From NCBI RefSeq assembly GCF_031877795.1, contig NC_133954.1:7531256-7595255 (forward strand): a stretch of 64,000 nucleotides of DNA. The letters are read 5' to 3'. Source of the DNA: Strix aluco (Eukaryota > Chordata > Aves > Strigiformes > Strigidae). The translations under genes and the position numbers were made by a program. The stretch's first letter is position 1. Each line of letters starts with the position of its first letter. Under the pieces are notes generated by a model, which made no database searches, had not been told where the DNA came from, and saw only the letters and a list, made by a program, of their open reading frames with translations. Below, piece by piece: positions 1 to 14,564 of this stretch.

Positions 1-1250
1 TGAGTGACATCACGCAAAGGCGTCTAAGCGGTGGCCGAAGCAGCAGGTTCTCTGCCCCGGGTGCTTCCTGCAGATGATCTGAAAATCAGCCCCATCTCAT
101 GTGTGGGGTTTGCAGCCAAAGCAGCTCAGCAGGCCTGGGCTGGGTCAGTCTCTGGCAGGAGATGCACGGAGGGGGGTAAGAGCGAGGTGCTGCAGGAAGC
201 GGGGAGGGTGATTCAGTAGGTGGGGTTCTCCCCTCTGGGCAGCGTGAAACTCCTCACTCGGTGTGGCTCCCGCTCACTGACACGGCCCTGTTGCTCCCTG
301 TAGGAAAAGCAGCACCTGATGCAGCGCGTGGGCCAGGTTCCAGCTCAGCAGATGGCACGTAGCAGAGATCTCTCCTCTATTTTCAGTTTTCAGATCAGGT
401 GTTACTAAACTGTGAGGCAGTGCTACTGCGCCAGCCTTCACCCCAGAAGGGGCTGCACGTCAGTGGTGCTGCAAGTACATTTTGCAACAGAGCAAAAGGA
501 GGATTTTGTGGCTTAGTTACTCAAGCGGGAATCAGAAAGTCTGCATCACTCCTCAGCTCTGAGGCCTATGGGACACATGTCCTTCCTGCGTGCTCCAAAC
601 CCCACGAGTGGGAACGATCACGCGTCCTTGTCTTTTCTAGGGAGTTCTCAGGTGGGCAACTGTTTCTTGCAATCTGTGCAATTTTTATCAGAAGGAATCT
701 CTGCTCTCAGCTTGAGTCCCTACATGTGACCATCACACAGGTAAGAGGAATAGAAATGCAAAGTGGGATAAGCTAGTATTGCATCACGCAAATATTCGTA
801 ACTACAATCCTTGCCATAATTAACTGTTACGTTTTAAATCCATATTGTATCTTACGCTAAGCCAAGAATAATATTTGGAGATGGATTTCTTATGAGGACA
901 AGAAAGGGGATAAAGATGCAGCCGTTGTTATTATCTCCCAAAGTGGGGTGCAAACTCTAGATGGTGTAGCACTGAAGCAGCTCCATTGCACTGAAGTCCA
1001 GAATGGGAAATACCCCGCTCATCCAACCTTGCGTGAGGGATTTTACAATTATTAAGAAAGTTAAAAGAGTCCTCCCCTCTTTCTAACCTTGCGAAAGATA
1101 CTGGCAGGGACAGGGTTAATTATGGGGTGCCTGGGAGCCCTTGCTATCTGCTCCATGGCAAAGCTGAAGAATGTGCAAGGAGATGGAAGTAACCCCATGC
1201 AGCTCTGCGTGTCTCTGCCTCTGCAGGGTTTGCTCTCACTTGCTCTTTCT

Positions 1251-1284
1251 CACACACACGCATGTACACACACACACACGCGCG
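1251..1284. repeat. CA dinucleotide microsatellite
   Basis: Interrupted (CA)n with one CATGTA interruption, ending in CGCGCG. Confidence 0.9.
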
Positions 1285-2210
1285 GAAACCCGGAGCCCGT
1301 GCGGCACCGGCTGGGCCTAGGAGGAGACGGGAACAGGGCGAGGCCCATCTCGCAGCAGATTCTCCTGCAGACCTGCAGGCACCTTTCGAAAACCACAAAA
1401 CGGTAACCAAATAAACAAGCGGGGCGTCTCCAGCTCACCACACCCCCACGTACCCCTGCGGGCACTCAGCATCCCACAGCTGCCAAGTTGCTGACGGAGC
1501 TGGTAAATCAGCGAGGAGCCGTGGAGTGCCAGCGCTGGGAGGGGTGGTGGGTACGGTGCTTTTGACAGAGGTAGGAGGGTGGGCTGGGAGGAGAAGACAG
1601 CAGGCTGTTTGGTACGGCTCCCTGCTGTCCTAATAGGAGCTGAGCCATCTGTCCTCAGGCGTGTGCATCAAAGGCTGACACATCAGACAGGTGAGCGCTC
1701 CGGCTCCCTGCTCTCGCACCGTCTCCCACACACCGCCTCCGCCATTCCCCCAGAATGGCCCAGCCCTCTCACGAGCTGCCACGGCCCCAGTGGCAGGGCA
1801 GGAGGAGATTCTGGTGGAAAAAGCGGGGCACAAGAGAGTGTGTCAGTCCCCCTTAAATCTCAGAGTTGCACTTCACGGTGCCTGCTAGAGAAAATGGCTC
1901 TTCTCACCCCGAAGAAAATTGCAAGGACTAAGGGTGCGGTGTGACCGTGCAGTAGGCAGGCACTGGTTTGACAGAAGGGGGAATCCCTCGGGGTCACACT
2001 TGCTGTTTCACGTATCCTCAGCATGTCCCACTCCTTACCAGGCATCCACACTTCTTCTTACATCCAGTTTGGCTTCATCTTTTTTCTAAGCCACCAAGAG
2101 CAACTGTAGATCAGTTGGTGCAGGATCACCAGCCTGGAGTTTCATTCTTTAGTTCAGCCTCTCTTTGTCTCTTGTGACCCTCCTGGAGTCCTCCTAACTT
2201 GTTGATGTTT

Positions 2211-2276
2211 TGCATTTTCCTAATTAGGGCTTTACATTTTCCTAATTAGATCTTTACATTTTCCTAATTATTTGTA
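2211..2276. repeat. 22-base tandem repeat, three copies
   Basis: Three units of ACATTTTCCTAATTA-type sequence start at 2211, 2233 and 2255, nearly identical over the first 15-17 bases and diverging at their 3' ends. A/T-rich minisatellite. Confidence 0.8.
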
Positions 2277-5200
2277 AAGGTTTATCTTTGCCCTTTATCA
2301 GCATCCAAAAGCATGCAAACAAGGGAAGCTAACCTGAGGCCCAGGTTAAAATGAAAGATGGAAGTTTCCCTGTTGATTTCTGTGAGTTTGGGATCAGGGA
2401 TTAGTTCAGACAGGGGAAGCAGCACAGCTGCCTTTGCACAGATACCGTGGAGCTGGGCACTCAGGAAAAGAACAGAAGAGAATAATTGTTTCAGCTACAA
2501 TGGTTTGAGGGCTGTTTGTCATGATGTCAAAGAAAAGACAACTTTCTCCAGGCAGGGAGCATGATGCAGCTTTCCTGTGCTCACCTCACACCCTTGCAGC
2601 TTTCCCTGCAACAGGAAGACTCCTAAAAGCTCAGAGGTGCAAAATGCAGAAAACAACCGTGGAAGTTGTTCTGCTGCCTAAGCTAGTCTCCACCCTCCAG
2701 GCTCTGATCACCTCCACCCCTCTGATGTCCCTGCCCTTGTTTTGTCCCACAACCCCTCTTGCAATCTCCTCTGTGCCCTGCCTTCTCTCCTCCCTTAATG
2801 TTGCTGACTAGACGTTATGGTACCTCCGATGTCTGGAACTAAGAACTTCTTTTCGTAGCTGTGGAAATGCCCCTTGTTTTCCAGCGTGTCCCAACTACTG
2901 AATAATCAAAGCCACGGTTCTCATTTTAGCACTAGCTATCAGAACTAGTGGTGTGTCGCAATAATGCCCAGGAGACCCAAACACAGATATTGGCGCTGCC
3001 TATAAGCAAAGCAGAAAGACAGTCCTCGAGAGATTACGACCTCAGATGACATCCTTATCGATTTCACACATCGATACCATCCCGGGAGCAGAAACAGGAG
3101 CAGGAAACTCATTCAGACTAAGCTTGCGAGAGGCTGCCGAGTCCTCTCTACAGCTCAGTAGTTTTCCTACTGATACCAAGGAGGCAAAAAGGGACTTTCT
3201 CAGTGGCTATAAATTACAGTGAGCAATGTTATTCTTAAAACTGCCCTGCAATGTCTCTCTGGCCTTTGCAAAATCTTTCCCAGCCCAACTCCCGCCTGTT
3301 GTCTTGCTAGAGATTAAACCAAACATAAATAACAAAAATCTCCATGCCAAAAAGGGAACTATTGATGAGGGCTGCACAGCAACCTGGCTCTGGGGGCAAG
3401 AGACACTCAGCAATGTGAGCTGTAAAAACGATCGTATCAGCCTGGACCAAGCGCTCCCTGGGCGCTGGTTCCACTCTGTCAGGGATCAGCAGCTGATGCA
3501 AGGGGGGGAGGAATACGCCTGTGTGGAGCAGCCCTTCCCCTGGTTTGCCCTCTCAGCTTCTTCTGCTTTATTTTTGTTGTGTTAAAGACGTGCCTGATAA
3601 TTGCATGAGGTACCCCCTACTTCTTGTGGTTTTTAGACAAACATAATTTTGTAGACCTTTATCATACCCTCTTCCAAACCCCTTCTGCAAGCAGGAGACT
3701 CTTATTTTGCCTCTTCCCATGTGGAAGCCACTTCCCAACTCCAGTCGTACCGGTCGCCTTTTAGTCACAGCAACAGCCATTACCCAACTTGTGCCTGTCA
3801 GGACAGCGTGCACATGCTGTTTGTGTCCTCTGACTGTTAAGGAGCAAATACACTACTAGCAATTTAAAAAACAGCTGCATTTCATAGCTGCAGCATCTCT
3901 TTTAAGGAAGCAAGCTCATTGCACAAGCAAATATAATACAGCTAACATGAGATGGCCCCAAGCTATACAATCCAGATCAGGGTATGTCCATGTTCAAGGG
4001 AACGGGGACGTTGGCTTGAGCCTGTCTTTAACGGTAAATATACTGGGATTAAATGAGTGAGAAAATATTCAAGTGTCTTTGGTGGTCTCACGGACAGTGC
4101 AGATCAGGCTCATGGGAAGCCATTAGTTAATCAATACATTGATGTTTGGTTTTGCAAAAACAAATTCAAATTAGTTTCAGGCTCATCCAGACCTTCAAAA
4201 TTCAAATGAACAGAGAGATTCACCAGCCTTGCCTTGACATCGGTGGAGCAACCTCCAAAACACTGCTGTCCTTGGTGGGAGAGGCAGGAAGTTTTGCTTT
4301 GGGTAGGGCCTGTCTTTTGCATGGCTGCATGCAAGTCCTTCTCAAGGAAGCCACGGAGGACTAGAAGATGACAACGAGCTTTCACCCCCAGTTTCAGGAA
4401 AATTGGAATATGATGATTTTCCAAACCCAAACTATCACTAATTGTCCCAGGTTAATGGGAAAAGCTGGGATAAACTTAAATTGTTGGAAGGCCAGCTGTT
4501 AAGGAAGGTCATTTCTGCATTATGCAGTGATACTTGTGGTGTTGCTGGAGATGAAAAGCTAGAAGGCTGCAGTTCACACACATATGTCTTTGCTCCCTCC
4601 AGCTACCCCTCAGCAGCCCTCAAAACAGCAGTGTGTCTGCCAGACAATTGCATGTTTGAGCACTGCTGATGGTAGACTTGGTGATTAAGGTGGTGGTGAG
4701 CGGGGAGGAGGGATGTGCAGTTGTCTAGGACTATGTGGCTCCAGGAGGGTTTGCCAGGGCACAATCAAATTACTTCCAAGCCAAAAGAAATTGGTCTGTG
4801 TCTGTAATCAGGGAGACACTCGGCTGCAGCCAGAGGAGAGGATAAACATCCAGGTTTGTGATCTCCACCGAACAAAGCGAGGGAGGGAGGGGCCCTTGCA
4901 ATCCTTGTTTGCCATCATAGCGCCTGGTCAGGTAGAACGTGGACATTTCCAAGCCCCAACAAGAGCCCGTTTTGCTCAGCCTCCTGTCTCCAAGAGCAGC
5001 TGGTTCCAGGTGCATCAGTTGCTTCCAGTCTTTTCAGGTCTGTGGATTACTGTCAGTTTTCAACATTTCTCATGGATGAACACGTGCTACCGGTGCTCAG
5101 CAGTCAGCATGTCTAAAGGTGCTCACACTGAAGCATGAGCAGGCTTGGGGCATCCTGGACTTTGTTTCCTTTGCTCTTCATATTTCCACTGCAGCCTGCA

Positions 5201-8200
5201 GCTCAGCCTAAAAAAAGAAGACTGTAGTCCAGCACTTCTGCATTAATCTCAGGTTTGGACGGCCTCACTTCATAGCCTGCTGTGCTACAGTCATCTGTGC
5301 CACTTTGGATGAGTAATTCTAGATGGAAAAGAGAGCCCAGACTGAGCTCAGAGAGGCAGGCTGAGGACAACAACATAACCTAACCTCGAGACTTTGTGGT
5401 CACAAGCGACAGACAAAGATGTAAGGTAGATAAATGAGTCTATAGGGAGGCTGTAGAAATGGAAGTAGGAGCGTAGCATGCTAACAAGAAGATGTCACGA
5501 GCAGGATCTCTTTCAAAGCATTGCAACCAAGGAAGTCATCTTGCCTGCACCCAGAACAGTTTCAGGGAGCAATAGGAGCACTCAGCCTGCTGAGGGATGA
5601 CAGGGAATGTGTCCATCCAAGGGTGGTGCCAGGCCACTCTGGCCAGGGGATGGAGCTGGTCAGGGCCAGCCAGCATGAGGGAGAGATCCCCGATTCCTTC
5701 CAATTGCTGAGGAACCTCTTCTTGACACAGTCTGGTTTCGCTCAGGAGTCGAAACAAGTGGTTGCACGTGCACAGGTCCCACCAGGGATGTGCTTGGGCA
5801 CTTGAAGGGTTAATAAAATATTTGGTAGATGGTTTATGGGCTTTCTTGGATTTTTTTAAAGCCTTCATTCATCTCGTTTCCTTGTCCCCGTCCACTCCCA
5901 CCTTCCTATAGGGCCCCTAGGGCAGAGCTGCTAGGGAGACTGAACTCTATGGTATGTGTGTGTGCGTGTGGCTCCTGGCGACGAGGCTGGGTGGTAAAAT
6001 CACTTCAAAGGGGCTGCAGTACCAGTGAGCTGCAAAAGGGTGTAATTACCGCCCTGGCTGAACCACCCTCCCAGCTGTTTGAAGTAGCTCAGAGCAGAGC
6101 GGTATCAAAGGGGAGCGCCTTGCAGGAGCTGGAGAAGGAGGGTAGGAGCCACTGCAGGCACATCCCATAGTGTCAAGAAGAACAAACCTACAGGCATTTT
6201 ACACCTGCCACCTCGAGCGCTCGCTGAAGATCAGGACCTCTTGTCCGTGATCCTGAGAACAGCTTCCAGGCAACTCTGCCAGTACAGGAGAGGAGCAGAG
6301 ATGTTCACCACGCAGAGGTGAAGATTAAGAATTTAGGATTAAGGCACTGGGAGGAGTGCCCTGAAATGAAGATCCCACTGCGCCTAGGAAATGCAAATAG
6401 AGCTTGCATTTGGTGAAGGAGAGCAAATTTCCATTGCGTGGCAAATGACGTCAAACCATTCCTCTCCAAACTATATGCCAAACCAGAGAAAAACATGTTC
6501 TCGATCTTTGAAAAAATACAGATTTTGGATATCAATATTACTTTCCTTGGAAGTTTCTCAAGTCAGAACATCAGAATGTAATATGAAATGAGTCATTATG
6601 CAATATATACAAATATAAAACACTGCTATAAATAAAATATATTATTAAAACGGTATTTTTTATAAAAATCAAATTAAAATGAGGTCAGATACCATATAAT
6701 CAAGACGAAGCATCCTGCAGTAAAAATATAGTTGAAATCAGGAAAATGTTTCAGTACTGATGAAAATGCCCATCTTATAAGCCCTTTCGGTGGATGCAAC
6801 TAAATTCCAGCCAGTTAAGTTGCTTAAAAAATATAAATCATATATGATCATAGGTTCCCATCCACACTTAATCAGTTGTCACCAGTCTAGCCAGGCAAAA
6901 TGTTAAAGCAATCCTGAGTGTTTCTGTAAAAAATTAATGACTAATTGACTCCTTTTTTCCTCCTCTTCAACTTACAGAATGCACACTAGATGCTGGTTTT
7001 GAGAGTTTTTTCTGCTTTATGATGGCTAAAAACTTGTTTGCTTGTTGTTGCTTTACAGAAGCTGCAGATTCAATAGGCAGATATCCAAAAATGAGAGTTG
7101 TAAGACAAATATTAAAACCTGCAAGACTCCACTAACACTGCCAGAGCTGCTGGAAGTCACCCCCCTCAAAATTCCCCACTCCGGGCTCAAGGTATCTGGC
7201 TGAAGCCCAAAGCATGATGTGAAACCTGAAACCAGGGAAGTTCAGCCCAGTTTCATGTTTTGTAACTGATGTTGCACAGCTCTGGCTAATGCTCAGCCAC
7301 ACGGGTTCTGTGCTCGATGTGTCCTTCTCTCCCCTGCCCCAGAGCAGCGGCTGAGGCTCCCTCGGTGCGTTCCTGACGGCATCCAGGATTTCCTCTCCGG
7401 GGCAATGGTAAATGGCAAACTTAATTCTTCAACCCATGATGTAAGCGAAGAAGTATAGGAAGTGTTTGGCCCCAAGAAACTGAGCATTAAATGTCAGTAT
7501 CACTTCATCTCTTCACTGTCATCATCCTATGGGTGAGTCATGCCAGTTGCTAAATAAAACGTGAATTGGCAAACTGAAATGGGAATACGAATGTGGCTGG
7601 TAGTGATGACTCAGTGAAACTCAGCCCAGCAGCCACCGAGGCACTGGTGGGCTAGTCTCCATGTAGGAAGCATGCTTGAGGGTAACCCTAGGGGGATGTT
7701 AAGGGAAAAAATCCTCCTCACTGTTGCTGCTTGACTGTGTAAATTTATGGCCCAGTAAGTGGATTTTATGAATAAATAACTACTGCAAATTGGTAACAAA
7801 GAAAGTAATTAAGTTAGTACATGTTACCAAAGGACGTGGCAAATTGGCCATCTCTTGGAGTCTTCTTTATGGCTGGAGTCAGCAGACGGCGCTGTCCCAT
7901 GTTGCCTCACAGGTTTGTTTCAGTGAGCCCTACTCAGGCGTGTAAACACCGCTCAGGCTTGGCAACATGCTTGGCTGTAGTTTCCCGATGCTAATTCTTT
8001 CCAGGAGCTGTTGTAAATAGTAAAAGCTCTTGCTCTCTCTGTTAACCTTTCCATCTAGAGTCAGTTTGAGGAGCAGAACTGCCCCCTGAGAAGTGAAGGT
8101 TTCTTTTGGTGCTCTTTTGGCACAGCTCTGTCCCAGGACTGAAGGGTCCAAGGACAAGGACCATTCCCAAATGTCACGCTGTAGACATTCCTGCCACCTG

Positions 8201-10130
8201 CAAACACCTACCAGTCAGCAGAGGGAAGCGAGTGTAAATCAGGATGAGGCTGCCCCACATAAAATCTCCAGGCTGGTTGATAACCTTACAGTTTTAGGGG
8301 GTTAGCTCTTCAGCTTAAGCCATAACACCCTACTGACAGCTCATTAACTCAAGAGGAAGATGAAGGTCTCATTTCTTGTTCTTTAGTAGATGTTTACCCC
8401 GTGCTGTAGGCAGGCAGTCTTGCCCACAATTGACAATCAATAAGGCATAATTGGCGGTCTTGAAGTTAACCCAATTTTCAAGCTGGTGCAGCCCTGCTGG
8501 TGTGAAACCAAAAAGGTCTTTGCAAGTGTTCAGTGTCAGCTTGTCTCTGCTGCCACCGAAGGAGAGGCTACGGGAAAACCTCCCACTGACTTCAGTGAGA
8601 GTTAAATTAGGGTACTGCTGAGAACTACCAAACCCACTATCTTTTAATGATTTTGCTTGCCTACAAGATGATTTTACAATAGCACTGGACTTGGAGAATA
8701 GATATGGCTTAGGACAACCTCCGTATTCAGGTCAAATCCCTGCATTAAATGATACTTTACTCACTTGCCAATTTAAAACTAGCTCAGACTGAGAGTGCCA
8801 AAATATCAAGCATATTTTCATATCTGGGAGAGAGCATTTTAATCTAAAGGATTTAACGCCACTGAACGCTGCGTGTGTCTCACAAACCCACTGCTCTTGA
8901 ACTTCTTACACCCAGGGAACTTCCCCAACAGTGCACGGGCAAAGCAGTGACAGGGTATTGAAAAGAGACAAGGCAGACAGACTGACTGACCAGCTGAGAG
9001 GAATCCAGTACGCAGTAAGATATTTGTCCCAGTCTAGCCTCTAAAGCCTGGCCTTTCAGACAGCCTGGAAAGCCTCTGGATGACAGGAGAGAAGCAATTT
9101 GAAGCCAGAGTCCATATCTGTGCCACGCTGCCGAACCTGCCCCTGTGAAGGTGAGCGCACACACAGGCGTACACCGACACACGCAGGCATCTCCTCCTGC
9201 CTGGCAGCAACACGCCGGCTGGCACTCAGCCCAGCTCGTAAATCAGGGGCCGCAATAAAAGCAGAAGAACAGCATTTCTGACAAGCAGGACAGTATTTAT
9301 GAGCATCTGCAGCCCTCCTTCACCTCCTAATTTGGACATTGCCCTTATTAAACATTCCTCCCTCTCCCCAGCTTCCCAGTGAATGGGGCAGCTCCCAGAG
9401 GACCCGAGCTGAACTCCAGGGACGAGCAGCGCTTGCTACAACCAGAGCTCGGAGAAAAGAGTCAGCAAAGCATCTGAGCTTGCTTGTTGTGGAGCCTGAC
9501 TCCGGAGGAACCCATCACCACAGAGCACAGCCAGCCAGGCCTCCAGGAGGTTTCAAAGCCACTGATTCAGACGCCATCAAAAGCTCCTTTGCTCCAGCAC
9601 CAGCCTTCCTCCCCTGTGCCACCTCATCCAAGCTCTTTACTGTTTCAGTATCACCTTTTCAGCTTTTGGCCTTGCCGGCCACCTGTCTCTCACTAGTTCT
9701 TGAGTTTTCTCATCAGCTTTCTGGGTTTGACCCCCAGACTGAGGTTTCTTACACAGATAACAGCCCCGGGACAGAGGTCTGGTGCTGGTTTGCCCATGTG
9801 CACTACGCTACTGCCACTTACATCCTATTCTGAGGCTTTATGCGGTTCCACATCTTTCATAGGGAGCTGAATTTCATTTCCATTGCCAGAGCTGGAGACG
9901 AGCATTTACCAACTGATCTGTATCTGTGTTGTTATTTACTGGGGTTATGGTTCTGCCCGTAGCTGCTTATTGAGGGGAAGAGGCCGTTGCACAAGACACA
10001 GAGGGGAGAGTCCCCATCCACAGAACCTGGGTCCATATTCTTGGAAGGCACATTTTGACTTCAGGAGGCAATGGGAAGTTGGAGCCTGGGCACATTTGAA
10101 GATCAGGGCCTCAGGACAGTGAAACAGCTG

Positions 10131-10250
10131 AATTATTACCCTATTTCACAGGTAGGAACATGGGGATGACCTGGAAAGTCCACACCAAAGCTGGATTTTG
10201 GATCCAGATCTCCTGAATTCAGCACAATACCTTAACCACAAGAGACTTTC
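10131..10250 (-). mobile_element. MIR-like SINE fragment
   Basis: Reads as reverse-orientation MIR: ATTATTACCCTATTTCACAG, later GGATCCAGATCTCCTGAATT and AATACCTTAACCACAAGAG, in the order and spacing of the MIR consensus. It is heavily diverged, as expected for a SINE inactive since early amniotes. Confidence 0.6.
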
Positions 10251-11965
10251 ATGCTGCCAATCTGCACAGGATGAGCTAATGCCCAGACTCTGCAGCTACC
10301 CGGGGCTGCAGCTCACTGGCAAAAGAAAAGAAAACACCCACCTCCCTCCCCAGCACATTGACCTGCTCTGCTCTGGGGGGACTGGGAGCAACAAGCCCCC
10401 TGAGCATCTGCTTGGATCCCTCCTGACATGAGCTTTTTTCCCTGTGTTGTGCCTGCTACGTTTCAGACTCTCTCCTCACCCACAGCAGAGGTGTCACAAC
10501 ACGCCTGTGTCTGAGCCCTTGGAGAGAGGGGTGGAAGAAGGGGAGACTGTGGTAAGCAAGCGCTTACAGCCGTCTCCCGCTGGCTCCAGCACTCACACAT
10601 CAGTGCAGCCCTTTCCTGGGGGTGGCTAATCCACACACACACAGAGGAGACCACATTAGCCTTGCTGAGAGCTCCGTCTCACAACCGAGATAACGGGTTC
10701 AAGGAGAGGAGGGGTGTGCGGGGGGCTGGTTGGTGGTGGGGGGATTGTTTCATGCTCTCTCTCATCCGTTTCCCTGCTCGTCTCTAAAGGGCAGGCAGGA
10801 GCCTGTAATTTGTGGGGATGAGGAGGCTGGTTCCTTGGGCGGTTAGAGCCTTGGAGACTGGAAGTCCCTCCCCAGCAGCGTCTGCCACCACAGCTCTGGG
10901 CTTGGGTTACTTACTGGGAGGTCTTCAAAGCAGGAGAGTGGAGGTGGGGAGCAAAACAGAATTGTCAGCCCCTTCCTCTACTGCACTGGCTGTCGCAGCA
11001 AGCTGAGCCTAGCGAGAAGGGAGCCAAGGCAGCATGGCCTCCCCCGGAAAGCACGCACCACAGCCCTGGGTGGTCCTCGAGAGCTGGACCTGCTCACTGG
11101 CTGGGTCACTGTCAACTCCTCTTGGGCAAAACTGTAGGATAATATTGGAATACTTAGTAACACTATTGTTCTTTGCATTGCAGAGGCACTTACAGGCCCT
11201 CAGCTGAGAGACTGCCCCTACCTCAGAGGAAAGACATGAAATGGGAAACCTGGAAAGCAAACCATCCGAGCAAAGCACGGAGAGAATGAGGTGCTGTATC
11301 TCCTGAGACCGAGGCCATTACCTTCCTCAGGAAGCTGCACCATCTCTACCCCAGGAAGACAGAGAACTATGATAGGACACACGGTTGCAGAGCCTTCATT
11401 TTTTTTCTGCCCTGGGACTAGGGGCCAAACTAGATGAGCCACCCCCGAGGCCGACCAGGAGGCATTATGGTAAGACCATTCCTGAGTCAATGGTGCCTCC
11501 TCTGCAGCATCCACTTGGCTTGGCACTGGGTCCCGCCTGGAAATGAACTGAACCACTGCTTGCTCCAGTGACAGTTAAATCAATATATTCCTTCCTGAGC
11601 ATCTCCCTGTTTCCTCCAGTGGGAAAGTCGTCCCTTTTCTTCTCCCCAAAGCATGGAGGCCCTGCAATCTGAGGGGCTCCAAGTGTGTGGAGCTGTCGTG
11701 AATGAATACGCTCTCTAGTCACAAGTGCAGATTTTCTGGCATGTTCACAACCTTGCCCTTTAGCCTTTTTCACCAGACGGTGGGCTGTGTGGCCAGGCTA
11801 CGCGTTTCCTATCTGTGTTTGCTCCTCACAAAGCAAGGATGATAGTAGTTCTAGTTCGACCCTTGCACCTCTTCCCAGAAAAGAAGAAACTTTCTCACTG
11901 GGAAGAAAAATAAATGTTTCATTTTCTGTGTTTTTCTGGGAAAGCATCCAGACACAAGGAAGAAG

Positions 11966-11983
11966 AAAAAAAAAAAAAAAAAA
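11966..11983. repeat. Poly(A) run
   Basis: Eighteen adenines after a GAAGAAG purine tract. No SINE or processed-gene body is evident before it. Confidence 0.85.
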
Positions 11984-14564
11984 CAACAAGTCCCAATATT
12001 CCCTGTTTCAGATCAACTGGAAAAATAAAGTTCATTCTTGGAAAGAGAGCAAAGGAAATGGTTTAATCTCAGACTGGTTCCAGTTCCAAACTGGTTTTGC
12101 TTGTGCACACACAGAGCCCCTCCCAAGTGCCCTGGTAGTTTCCCAGGGGAGGGAACCTCTTTAGAATCAGCAGTGTAATTCAAGATGGGTCCTGCTGCCC
12201 CAGAGCTGTAATTTACCCTATGTACTTCAGACATCAACGTCCTCGGAGCCTAAAAAATCACCCTCTGCTACTGCTGGGGTAGAGCACCGTGCTGGTGGTG
12301 GTGAGAATTGCAGTCGCTAGAATGAACCAGGACAATTTGGGGTTCCAAAATCCATCTGTGGCAATTAAAACAACATCAGTGATACACAGTCCTCGGAAAA
12401 GCCAAGGGAATTGGAATGATCAAATGCACTCATGCTCTCACAAGGGCTGTGAAACACAGAAACAGGGTCCAACTCCCCTCTCATCAATGCCAATATAAAC
12501 CTGAAGTAAATCCACTAAAATTTATACTGGCGTAAGTAAAAGGAGCTTCCAGCCAAGTAACTTTTCCTGCCCTTGACAGCAGGTTTCTCCTTCATTGAAT
12601 TTTTCTGTCATGGCTAAAGCATTAGCACTGTGAATTTCTTGCAGCAATGCTCCAGCAGTGTCGGGAGGAGCAGCCTTCCCACGAGGAACGCCATGGCCTT
12701 CACTTTGAAGATCCACACGGGAATGATGTATCTATGCTACCTGAAGATCCAGAAATGCCACAAAGCTGTCAAGAGGGCTGTGTTCAGAGGTAAACGTCTA
12801 GTGACAAACATGCAGCTAGCACTCCAGGGCCTTTCCAGCAGAGCTACCTCATTGCATTATAAAACTTTCCTTACCGTCAGCATCTTCCTTTTAGCTGCCA
12901 CTGAAATTTTGATGCCAGTGACACTATGACCATGGCATAAGCCTCGTGGCCCTGAGAAAGAGCAAAGCTGCAGTGGGCATCTCAGAGGACTCCATCACAG
13001 TGGTGCAACTGCTTGTCCCTCCAGTAGATTTACGCGCCAGTAGCTACTGGATTCATGATTATATCAGCTCCAAGTGTTGGTTAAAACCAGATGAAAATTT
13101 CCAACTGCAATTTCCATTCCAGGCAGTAGAAGCAAGAACTGTAGGATCAGGACTACGAGGCAGCTTAAACGCCATGATGCCAAGACAGTGCCCGAGTTGG
13201 TTATGTCCCTGCCTCTGCTTTGTATTGCTGCCAGCTCCCGTGACCAGCCTGCTTTAACGCTGGCGACCAGAGGCCTAGCCACAGCAAGCGCCTGTCTCTG
13301 GAGGGCCCTCCCAGGAGGAAATGTGGTTTCACAGTGGCTGCTTGTCCGTGGGATCTATTTGGAGACACGACCCCGCCCTCCCAAGGGCTTGATGGATGAC
13401 CAGCCAGGAGGATAAAAGGCTTTCCTCTTAAAGAAACCCAGCTAAATATAAATCCTTGCTGGCTTTAATGTGTCTTGAGCACTAACCAAAACCATCTGCA
13501 ATGGTAAATCTGCTATCCTGGGCCCAACCATTGTCTCACATGCAGCTCCGGACCCCAAAGCTCCAGAAGCCAACAACAGGCCAGGCTGACGAAGATGGGA
13601 GCAGGATGGAGATGCAGCCCAGGTGGTGATGCAGCAGAGACTCCAGGCTGCTCCAGGCTTAGCGATGTCCCGTGGGAGCCAGCTACAACGTAGGGCACTC
13701 CCAAGGCTGTTTAAATTCATGCTTAGAGTAAGGGGCTGGTTTAGCCTGAACATTGCTTGGGGGAATGCAAAAGCAGCTCAACACCTTCTTCCCTTTCTCT
13801 CCTTGTCTTTGCAGAGGCTGTTCCCTCGGGAAGCAGGTTAGAGTCTGCACTGGGATGGCCAGAGTTGAAATCTTTTGGCAAAACAAAGTGGAGGGACTCC
13901 AGTGTTGACTCCCTGTGCAGCTCAGCTCAGCAGTAAGGGGTTTCCTAGAAGTCAGGGCTGACCTAGTGAGTCTGTTAGAGGTAATCTGGAGAGGAATCTG
14001 GGGCTAATAAGCATTTATTAGCCCTGAGGTGCAGTACAATGAGAAGTTTGGTTTGACCAAAAGCATCTAGGAGAAACCTGGCTCATTCTACCAACAGCTT
14101 GTGGTGATACTGTGGTGGAATGAGTATCCTTAGTGCAGGGACACGGGAAAGACCTGAGGACGGACAGTTAGGTAAGAGCCCTCCCAGGGCTTGGATGTGA
14201 CTGGTCTGCAGTGGAAGGAAGCTCTCATGACCTCTTGCTGCTGTTTGGAAAATGTTCTGTCCTTATTCTAGTGTTACTCAACTCACGAAGTGCTAAGCAA
14301 GCCCAATACCAGGTCATATAAATACAAATGGAGAATGAAGGGACTTGTTTAAAGAAAAAGAAGCTCCATTTTCAGTGCAGCTGCGTGGAACTAGGACAAC
14401 CACCAGCTTCACTGGTGCTCCAAAGATGGAACCGAGCCCACCACTAAAGCCACGAGTCTCCGCACATTTAGGCATCAAACTCGGTTCTTTAGTGCAAACC
14501 ACTTGAGGATTAGACCCAGCTGGGAAAGTCAGAGGTCCACAGTGCACACATCCACCTGCCCCGC

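Larger units (their letters stand above)
1..10130. other. Intergenic sequence, no supported gene
   Basis: Unique sequence of mixed base composition with only short open frames. It contains a CA repeat (1251-1284), a 22-base tandem repeat (2211-2276) and an A/T-rich stretch around 6580-6690. Exon-like pieces (for example after the CTGTAG at 303) have no partner exon. Human order would place TAC4 somewhere in this or the next region, but no tachykinin FXGLM peptide was found. Confidence 0.6.

Noticed and set aside
304-340. Exon-like piece after a CTGTAG acceptor (EKQHLMQRVGQ)
   Set aside because: The possible donor (CAG|GTTCCA) is weak, the piece is very short, and no partner exon or family match is visible in the window.
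4443-4475. Short frame reading PRLMGKAG, similar to a tachykinin C-terminus with an amidation glycine
   Set aside because: It lacks the required Phe-X-Gly before Leu-Met and a dibasic cleavage site, has no signal-peptide exon nearby, and stops soon after. It is not evidence for TAC4.
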